From Saururus chinensis (lineage: Eukaryota; Streptophyta; Magnoliopsida; Piperales; Saururaceae), in contig CP141142.1 in assembly GCA_035235625.1 (NCBI GenBank), forward strand, positions 18,362,995-18,426,994: 64,000 nt of DNA. Direction: 5' to 3'. How positions within the stretch are numbered: the first letter of the stretch is position 1; each line of letters opens with the position of its first letter. Of this stretch, positions 57,551-64,000 are shown piece by piece. The notes below the pieces were generated by a model. That model was not told the origin of the DNA. It worked only from the letters and a program-made list of their open reading frames with translations, and ran no database searches. A program made the position numbers and the translations under genes.

Positions 57551-58045
57551 CACACGTCATATAAGTATACATCATGGCATCTAGGCACATAGCATAGTAT
57601 GTAAGCACATAGCATGGCATAGAGGCACATAGCATAGTATATAGGTACATAGCATGACATGTAGGTACATAGCATGGCATATAGGTACATAGCATGGCAT
57701 ATAGGCACATAGCATGGCACATAGGTACATAGCATAGTATATAGGCACATAGCATCGTATATAGGCACATAGCATGGCATATAGGCACATAGCATAGTAT
57801 ATAGGCACAAAGCATAGTATACAGGCACATAGCATGGCATACAGGCACATAGCATAGTATATAAGTACATAGCATAGTATATAGGCACATAGCATGGCAT
57901 ATAGGTACATAGCATAGTATATAGGCACATAGCATGGCATATAGGCACATAGCATAGTATATAGGCACATAGCATGGCATATAGGCACATAGCATAGTAT
58001 ATAGGTACATAGCATAGTATATAGGCACATAGCATGACATATATA
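57545..58045. repeat. 20-bp minisatellite, about 25 copies, in T4
   Basis: The unit is close to CATAGCATGGCATATAGGCA, alternating CATGGCAT and CATAGTAT variants. Because 20 is not a multiple of 3 and the unit has no stop on the minus strand, all three minus frames stay open for about 500 bp. Confidence 0.9.
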
Positions 58046-58179
58046 AATCGTAGCATAACACACATCATAACTTAGCACATGCTATACGGAAGATCAGAAA
58101 TGCTTACTTCCATCATAACCCATACAGTATTGGTATCTACGGATAGAACCCCGTCTTACTTCGGGTGTCTTTTTCTTGT

Positions 58180-58700
58180 TTCGGTGTTCGGGCAGAGCCT
58201 TGCTTAATCTCGGGGCATTTCCTCCTTATAAGATTGTCAGCTCAGAAAATGGAACCCACCATTACGTAGAACACCTTCGATTTAGTCAAGAACGGCTCTT
58301 GAATCGACTAAATCGGAGTTGGGATGGCCAGAAACAGAGAAAACAAAGTTGGTCGGTACGGGTAGAACTTCTCCTTGTCTTGGGGCATTTCCTCTTCATA
58401 CGATTGCTAACTCAGAAAATAGAACCCTCCATCGCGTAGAACATACTCGATTTAGTCAAGAACGCCTCTTGAATTGACTAAATCGGAGTTGGGATGGCCA
58501 GAAACAGAGAAAACGAAGTTCGTCGGTGCATGAAGATAACGGGCAGGACCTCCTCTTGTCTTGGGATGTTTCCTCATCATACGGTTTCCAACTCGAAGAA
58601 CGGACAGCTCCAATGCGTAGAGCATACTCAATTTAGTAGGAAACGAGTCTTGAACGGCCTTAATCGGCCTCAGAACGGTCAGAAACGGGGGTGGAGAAGT
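58180..58700. repeat. Three ~175-bp tandem repeats in T4
   Basis: Copies are marked by GGGGCATTTCCTC at about 58212 and 58382 and GGGATGTTTCCTC at about 58562, each followed by GTAGA(A/G)CA...GATTTAGTCAAGAACG(G/C)CTCTTGAAT. They sit immediately upstream of the minus-strand TATA box in U3. Confidence 0.75.
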
Positions 58701-58727
58701 TCTGCTCGAAACACAGGAGAAATGGGG

Positions 58728-58735
58728 TTTATATA
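58728..58735 (-). promoter_or_regulatory. TATA box of T4
   Basis: TATATAAA on the minus strand. The ~175-bp repeats lie downstream in plus coordinates up to 58700, so which side is U3 should be read with care; the GC-rich block lies on the other side. Confidence 0.45.
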
Positions 58736-59291
58736 GACCCCCCGAGCCGTCGAAACTGCGGCGCCGCGCCGCCAGAAATGGCGGCACCGCAGTTTTCGGG
58801 CGGCGGCTACCGCGGTAACGCGCGGCTCGCGTCCGCATTATGCGGCTCGTGCCACCACGCAGAACCGCGGCGCCCGCGGCGCCCACGGTAACACGGGCGT
58901 GCACGTCGCGCCGGCCCGCGCGCCGTTTTAAATAATTATATATATATATATTTTCTTTTTCTCCTTTCTTCAAACACGCGTAACTTCGTACCCCGGATTC
59001 GGATTTGCGCGTTCTAGGTACCGTTGGACTCGTATCGACGAGCCCTTTGATACCAACCCACTTAAAGTAATAAATCATGCTCTTTCTAAGTGGGTCCCAC
59101 CTATATTACACATTTCCCGAGGTCATCACTTCCGGTTTCGACCTCTGTTTTGCACATTCTTCAAATCATTATGCCAAGCTCTACCTGGCTACGGGTATTT
59201 CATCTAATGAAAACCCTTAATATTAATATCAAATTACCAAATTACCCTTAACCCTCCCAGGTTAAGCATAACCGAAAAATGGGTTGTTAGA

Positions 59292-59296
59292 CAAGT
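59292..59296. repeat. Target-site duplication CAAGT, right of T4
   Basis: Second copy of the duplication. Confidence 0.9.
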
Positions 59297-59712
59297 GCTC
59301 TGTCTAGGACCGGCTGTACACCAGGATATCATCAAAGAATACCAATATATAACGGCACAGGAAGGGTCGGAAGAGGTCGTTCATAAGGCACTAGAATGTG
59401 GAGGGGGCATTAGTCAATCCAAACGGCATAAACAAGAACTGGAAATGGCCATCGTGAGTCTAGAAGGCAGTCTTGTGCACATCATTGGCCTTCATTCGGA
59501 TTTGATGATAACCCGAACAAAGGTCGAGCTTACTAAATACTGTGGCACCTGTCAACTCATCTAGCAACTCCTCAATCACCGGAATGGGATATTTGTCTTT
59601 AACAGTGATGGCATTCAGGGCACAGTAGTCAACATAGAAACGCCAGGTACCATCCTTCTTCCGTACGAGTAACACTAGCAATGAGTAGGAACTCGTACTG
59701 GGCCTGATAATC
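59297..59712 (-). pseudogene. pol: RT N-terminal half, element H
   Basis: The frame 59460-59712 reads [44 protein letters not shown] and [16 protein letters not shown]. Past a stop near 59458 it continues FQFLFMPFGLTNAP and VFFDDILVYS, with the FDD active site intact, to 59297. The element F insertion at 59713 cuts it in the block before LLVxKKDG. Two in-frame stops and C-to-Y type substitutions mark it as dead. Confidence 0.85.
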
Positions 59713-59844
59713 TGTTGTGTACACCACGAGACATCTCCCCCACCATGCACTACTTTCCATTTTAGGACCTACTATATTATGGCTTACTTTACTTTTTGGT
59801 AATTTCCTTTTGTGATGTAATAAAGCGTAATCAAGGGGATTTAG

Positions 59845-59985
59845 TTAATGATTGTAACAGACCATTAATTATTGTAACGGACCCTTAATGATTGTAACAA
59901 CCATTAATGATTGTAACAGTCCGTTAATGATTGTAACGGACCAGATGGTGGTCCGTAATTAAGGGGATTGTAACAGACCAGCTGG
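59845..59985 (+). repeat. ~22-bp repeats upstream of the F promoter
   Basis: Five to six copies of TTAATGATTGTAACAGACC-like units, with an added inverted pair CCAGATGGTGGTCC. Position upstream of the TATA box suggests enhancer-like repeats; this is inference. Confidence 0.7.
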
Positions 59986-60020
59986 TCCCTAATTAGGGGG
60001 AGGACTAGCTGGCCGCCTCC

Positions 60021-60028
60021 TATAAAAG
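60021..60028 (+). promoter_or_regulatory. TATA box of element F
   Basis: TATAAAAG lies about 130 bp before the LTR end, followed by GGGTTGTCTTCCTCC; the spacing suits transcription starting inside the LTR. Confidence 0.7.
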
Positions 60029-60152
60029 GGGTTGTCTTCCTCCTTGGACGTTTATGCAATTCAGAATTATTTCTCTTCTTCCTTCGTCCAAACTTCTTCC
60101 CTTTCCCCTTCGTGAAGCTAGGTACCGTTTGTGTCCGACCTGGACACAACAT

Positions 60153-60164
60153 TGGTATCAAAGC
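60153..60164 (+). other. Primer binding site of element F, tRNA-iMet type
   Basis: TGGTATCAAAGC, one base after the LTR end; one mismatch from the canonical TGGTATCAGAGC. Confidence 0.85.
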
Positions 60165-60178
60165 CTCATCGATCTGCC

Positions 60179-61324
60179 ATGGCACGAGGCAAACAGCCGG
60201 CAATGGCTCCCGAGACACAGCCCAAGAAGGGACAAGAGGACATGGCGAGCAGCCCCAAACCAGCAACCAAACAGGCTGATCCCTCTTTGCTCTCGCTGAT
60301 CCTTGCACAACTCGGGCACCTCACCACGGCGGTTTCCCAAATTCAAGCAGCCCCCACAGCGTCACTTTTTCCCAAGCCGCAGCCAGTCCAGGCTGAGTTG
60401 GGTGAACCTTCGCAGCCCATTGAATCTCACGCCCCCGGCCTCCAAGCTTCGTCTGAGAGAGAGGTGCACCATCCCGGACATTCAGTCCGCTTTGGCACCT
60501 TTAATCAGCACAAAGAAGGAGGACGTGCAGGTTGGAATATGCGAGGCCCTCCAGATGTTCAAGGAAATGCCTCAATGGTGCCGCCCCACAAAAATCTTGC
60601 CCACGAGTTTGAGGATGATGGGGAGGAGTACTCTGCCTTCCGCGGAGGACTTCGGGGTGGGGCTGAGCCACGTTTGGCTCGTCTTCAATTCCCATGGTAC
60701 AATGGAGATGAAGACCCGGTGGAATGGCTATATAAGGTGGATAAATTTTTTTCCTACCAGGGAACTCACTCCGAGGCTGAACGGTTACGCATAGCCGCTT
60801 TCCATCTAGACGGCGATGCTTCAATTTGGTTTCAGAGCTTCGAGAAGGAGGTCCGCTTCCCAACTTGGACTTCATTCGCTGATGAGCTTTGTGTCCAATT
60901 CGGCCCCAATGAGTTCCAAGATTTCAATGAGATGCTGTCCACACTGCGCCAAACCACTACCGTGCGAGCATACTACACCGAGTTCATGAAGATTGTGAAT
61001 CGCCTCCCTGATTGGCCAATGGCAGCCTTCGTTGGAACCTTTAAAAGGGGGCTCAAACCAGAAATTTTAGATGAGATGCGTCATTTCCCTTGTACATCGA
61101 TGCGTGAAGTTGTGCGTCATGCATGAATTGAAGAGGAGAAGCTGGCCCGACAACGACGAGGAGGCCGGCTAGGCTCTTCTCTTTGACCCCCAACTAGCCC
61201 AGCGCCCTTCCCTACCGCAGAGACCAGCATTCCCACCAGCCGCCCCAGCCAGCCCTCCGGCCCTGCTGGTGCTCCTATACGCCGCCTCACTCCGGCCCAA
61301 ATGGAAGAGCGGTGATCGAAAGGC
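60179..61324 (+). pseudogene. gag: Gag of element F, with three TGA stops
   Basis: The start is ATG 60179, 15 bp after the primer site, in CTGCCATGG context; the in-frame ATG at 60131 is inside the LTR and rejected. The frame is open to 61123. It contains the retrotransposon gag domain at about residues 160-310: FPWYNGDEDPVEWLYKVDKFF, IAAFHLDGDASIWFQSF, VRAYYTEFMKIVNRLPDW and LKPEILDEMRHF. TGA stops at 61124-61126, 61184-61186 and 61313-61315 interrupt the Pro-rich linker before the zinc knuckle; at least two fit CGA-to-TGA changes. Without them gag would read straight into pol. Confidence 0.88.
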
Positions 61325-62259
61325 TTGTGCTTCAAGTGTGATGAGAAGTTCGTACCCGGCCATCGATGTTCTGTCCGAGGCAGCCTACTAGTCGAGGAGG
61401 CCGATGAGGAGGATTATGATCCACCCCCGGATGCACCACCCCCTTATGACAGCGTGTTGCCTGAGATTTTGGTGCATGCTTTTTCAAGGGCCTTCACTCC
61501 TCGCACCATGCGCGTCCAAGGCCACCTCAAGCGGCAACAAGTGGCCATCCTTATTGACAGTAGCTCCACCCATAACTTCATCAATGATAAGGTGGCACAA
61601 CGGTTGGGGTGCTTTGTGTCAGACTCGAAGCCATTCGACGTCTTGATCGGCGATGGCAAACACCTTCGGAGCACTGGGGTGTGTGTGCAGGCTTCATTAT
61701 CCATCCAGGGCCATACTTTCAAAACTGATTTGTTCTTGCTGCCCACAAAAGGGGCTGACGTGGTGTTGGGAGTCCAATGGCTTCAGGAGTTGGGTGACGT
61801 TGTATGGAACTTCCGTGACATGATCATGGACTTTGAGGTACACGGGCAGCGGGTTCGCATCCAAGGTTCTCAGCCAGGCACCTTGCAGTCCGCCCAATCA
61901 GTAAGCTCTCTCTTTCGATTTGCACCTCAAGGAATTTTCCTTCAGCAGCGTGCCACTGTTGATGTGAGCCAAGGCAGCCTTCTGGAGGATCTACTTGCTC
62001 TCTTGGGGGAGCATGAAGATGTCTTCGCCGAACCTAAGGGGCTACCTCCGGTGCGACCCCATGATCACCACATTCCTATCATCCCTGGTGCTTCACCCGC
62101 AAATGTCCGGCCATACCGATACCCTCACATCCAAAAGGCGGAGATTGAGCGCTTGGTGGCTGACATGCTCCAGTCAGGTATCATCCAACCAAGCAATAGT
62201 TCCTTCTCTTCACCAGTGTTACTTGTCCAAAAGAAGGATGGCACTTGGCGGTTTTGTGA
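61325..62259 (+). pseudogene. pol: Zinc knuckle, protease and RT start of element F
   Basis: Same frame as gag. CFKCDEKFVPGHRC at 61322-61363 is the nucleic-acid-binding zinc knuckle. The aspartic protease has VAILIDSSSTHNFINDKVAQ, where the family has DSG: the catalytic glycine is Ser, one G-to-A change. Further on are LRSTGV, ADVVLGVQWLQELG and the RT entry VRPYRYPHIQKAEIERLVADML with [13 protein letters not shown] 1-bp deletion at about 62258 shifts the frame right after WRFC; it ends at the TGA at 62273. Confidence 0.88.
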
Positions 62260-64000
62260 GACTACCAGGCACTGAATGCTATCACCGTCAAGGATAAGTA
62301 TCCTATTCCGGTGATTGAAGAGCTCCTCGATGAGTTGTCCGGGGTGACCGTCTTCAGCAAGCTTGATCTTCGCTCGGGCTATCATCAAATCCGTGTGCAC
62401 CCAAATGATGCCCACAAGACAGCCTTCCGCACCCATGATGGCCATTTTGAATTCTTGGTCATGCCATTTGGATTGACCAATGCACCAGCTACCTTCCAGA
62501 GCCTCATGAATGACTTGTTCCGCCCTTTCCTTCGCCAATTTGTCTTGGTCTTCTTCGATGATATATTGATCTATAGCACATCATGGGCGGATCACTTGGA
62601 GCATCTCAGAACTGTCCTCTCCATTTTGCGAGCTAATTCATTATTCCTTAAGCGCTCGAAGTGCTCTTTTGGCAGTAAACAGGTGGAGTACCTTGGCCAT
62701 GTCATCTCTCATGAAGGGGTTGCCACTAACCCTTCAAAGGTAGCCGCTATGCTCTCCTGGCCGACCCCCACATGTGTCCGGGCACTCCGTGGATTTCTAG
62801 GCCTTACAGGGTACTATCGACGTTTCATCAGCCACTACGGGATGATTGCTAGTTCCCTCACTGCCCTCCTCAAGAAGGGGGCCTTTACTTGGACAGAGGC
62901 AGCCCAAGAGGCCTTTGAGAGGATGAAGCAGGCCATGGCGACTGCCCCAGTCTTGGTTCTTCCAGATTTCAGTCGTTCCTTTGTGGTGGAGACAGATGCT
63001 TCGGATAAGGGTCTTGGTGCCGTTCTACTTCAAGATGAGTGGCCAATTGCTTTTTTTAGCAAAACTCTTGCTGGCCGCTCCTTATCACTTTCAGCCTATG
63101 AGAAAGAGATGCTCGCCATAATACATGCAGTCACCAAATGGTGCCCTTACCTGCTCGGCCGCCGCTTCCTCATCCGCACAGACCATCAGCCCTTGAAGTA
63201 CTTTCTTGAGCAGCGGGTGTCAACTCCGGCACAGCAACGATGGGTCAGCAAGCTTTTGGGCTATGATTATGAGGTGGTATATAAGAAGGGGGCAGAAAAT
63301 ACGGTGGCAGATGCTCTCTCTCGCCGACCTTATGAGGAATCTTATCTTGCATTGTCTATGCCCTCTTGCCCCTTCCTACCGGAGCTGCGGCGAGCTTACT
63401 TGGAGGACTCATCCACACATGAGCTAGTTACTCGTATACAAGGTGACCCTGCTGCCCTTCTTTTATTTGTGTGGCAAGATGAACTTCTCTTTTGGAAGGG
63501 ACGACTGTGGGTGCCTGATGCATATGATCTCCGACAACGTATTCTCTCTCATTTCCATGACACACCATTGGCTGGCCATGAGGGTTCCTTCCGAACATAT
63601 AAGCGGGTCAGTCAAAGCTTCTTGTGGCAGGGTCTTCGAAGGGCAGTTCAAAACTATGTGGCTGCGTGCGATGTCTGTCAGCGGGCGAAAGCTGCTACTA
63701 CATCACCTGCTGGGTTACTTCAGCCCCTCCCCATTCCCGACAAAGTTTGGGAAGATGTGTCTATGGATTTCGTGGAGGCCTTGCCCATTGTACAGGGCAA
63801 ATCAGTGATTTTGGTGGTTGTGGATCGCTTGTCCAAGTATGCACATTTCTGTGCCTTGGGCCATCCATTCACCACCAAAACAGTGGCTGAGATGTATGTT
63901 CGTGAGGTAGCTAAGTTGCATGGCATGCCTCGTACCATTGTTTCCGATCGAGACCGGATCTTCCTCTCTCAGTTTTGGCGTGAGTTCTTTGCACTTCAGG
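62260..64000 (+). pseudogene. pol: RT, RNase H and integrase of element F, open frame to the edge
   Basis: From GAC at 62260 a frame stays open for 580 codons without a stop to the edge. Motifs in order: [62 protein letters not shown] with both active-site Asp, ALRGFLGLTGYYRRFISHYG, FVVETDASDKGLGAVLLQ (first RNase H Asp), YEKEMLAIIHAV (Glu), RTDHQPLKYF (Asp), [10 protein letters not shown], then integrase: HFHDTPLAGHEG, CDVCQRAKA, MDFVEALP and IVSDRDRIF. Everything expected is present. Only the upstream deletion and the edge make it partial. The minus-strand frames here are shadows. Confidence 0.9.

Larger units (their letters stand above)
56987..59291 (-). mobile_element. T4: solo LTR, Tekay-like family, inside the RT of H (2305 bp)
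   Basis: On the plus strand it starts TGTAATGACCCG and ends GGGTTGTTAGA (final CA mutated to GA). It is flanked by CAAGT. A minus-strand TATATAAA at 58728-58735 gives its orientation. It holds a GC-rich block (58740-58925) and three sets of tandem repeats. It shares blocks with the LTRs of K and T2. Long minus-strand frames at 57532-58078 are created by a 20-bp repeat lacking stops and are not genes; 58452-59078 is likewise LTR sequence. Confidence 0.88.
54443..59712 (-). mobile_element. Element H: Reina-like chromovirus, 3' LTR to RT, minus strand
   Basis: From right to left: RT N-terminus (59712-59297), a nested solo LTR, then RT/RNase H, integrase, chromodomain and 3' LTR (54768-54443). 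It is closely related to element F at protein level. Its upstream part (protease, gag, 5' LTR) lies beyond the right edge, because F inserted at 59713. Confidence 0.85.
59713..60151 (+). repeat. 5' LTR of element F (439 bp)
   Basis: It starts TGTTGTGTACACC and ends GTGTCCGACCTGGACACAACA. A repeat of TTAATGATTGTAACGGACC-like units fills 59845-59985 upstream of the TATA box TATAAAAG (60021-60028). The end forms a 6-bp stem GTGTCC/GGACAC with a 5-base loop. Confidence 0.88.
59713..64000 (+). mobile_element. Element F: young Reina-like chromovirus, runs off the right edge
   Basis: 5' LTR 59713-60151, primer site 60153-60164, gag from 60179, then protease, RT, RNase H and integrase in order to the edge. 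Gag and pol share one frame up to a 1-bp deletion at about 62258, and the pol frame is open afterwards. Lesions seen: three TGA stops, the 1-bp deletion, and one protease substitution. It is inserted in H; the right duplication (expected TAATC) and 3' LTR are beyond the window. Confidence 0.9.

Noticed and set aside
57545..58045. Regularly spaced short repeats resembling a CRISPR array
   Set aside because: The 20-bp units are contiguous without spacers, in a plant LTR; no cas genes.
57532..58078. Three overlapping minus-strand frames of 165-178 codons encoding CHAMYLYTMLCAY-like repeats
   Set aside because: They are a 20-bp minisatellite in a solo LTR. The unit lacks stops, so all three frames are open; no start context or domain.
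58452..59078. A 208-codon minus-strand frame in GC-rich DNA
   Set aside because: Lies wholly in the T4 LTR, crossing tandem repeats and a TATA box; no domain.
60131..60178. ATG at 60131 as the gag start of element F
   Set aside because: It lies within the LTR, upstream of the primer site; the ATG at 60179 after the primer site is the plausible start.
60303..60875. Frames 60303-60794 (plus) and 60501-60875 (minus)
   Set aside because: Shadows of the gag frame of element F.

Overview
The window is repeat-rich, AT-rich nuclear DNA of a flowering plant. It is built almost entirely from LTR retrotransposons, one CACTA DNA transposon and arrays of a roughly 317-bp satellite. No intact host gene is visible. 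The plant origin follows from Ty3/gypsy elements of the Athila/Tat type (tRNA-Asp primer site, GGGAGGCAACCC-type 3' untranslated region), chromoviruses with chromodomains and tRNA-iMet primer sites, and a CACTA element with the typical GCGTCGCTAA subterminal palindromes. Species cannot be told from the sequence. Element and clade names here are family-level readings made by eye; A, B, F, G, H, K, L, T2 and T4 are labels used only in this annotation.

Layout. 1-8000: element A, a decayed Athila/Tat-like element on the minus strand, carrying an oppositely oriented solo LTR (4973-6361) with 5-bp target duplications. 8100-15262: satellite array that reverses orientation at a fold-back near 11000-11015. 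15263-18651: low-copy island with possible exon remnants. 18652-33332: element B, one Athila-like element bounded by the 5-bp duplication CTGGC. About 10.2 kb of B (18925-29143) is inverted, and it also holds a CACTA element (20076-24440, TSD TCT) and a long solo LTR (24786-27890, TSD TATAT). 33338-33600: continuation of the low-copy island. 33605-41905: more satellite, interrupted by a 1.5-kb insert (36084-37581).

41925-44174: 3' end of a chromovirus (integrase, chromodomain). 44175-48194: element T2, a Tekay-like chromovirus reduced to two LTRs around about 400 bp. 48195-49180: Ty1/copia fragment. 49182-51174: non-autonomous LTR element L with a captured histone H3 tail. From 51175 to the right edge there is a nest of insertions: Reina-like element G is broken by Tekay-like K, K by Reina-like H, and H by both solo LTR T4 (56987-59291) and Reina-like element F (59713 to the edge). 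F is the youngest-looking coding sequence in the window, with a pol frame open from 62260 to the edge.

The gag, protease, reverse transcriptase, RNase H and integrase genes belong to separate elements and do not form a pathway together. Except for F they are visibly dead. The main interest is structural: target-site duplications, pre-insertion sites preserved in sister elements, an inversion that can be undone on paper, a conserved hairpin at the LTR/primer-site border of the short-LTR chromoviruses, a histone tail fragment inside a retroelement, and a higher-copy satellite with a fold-back.
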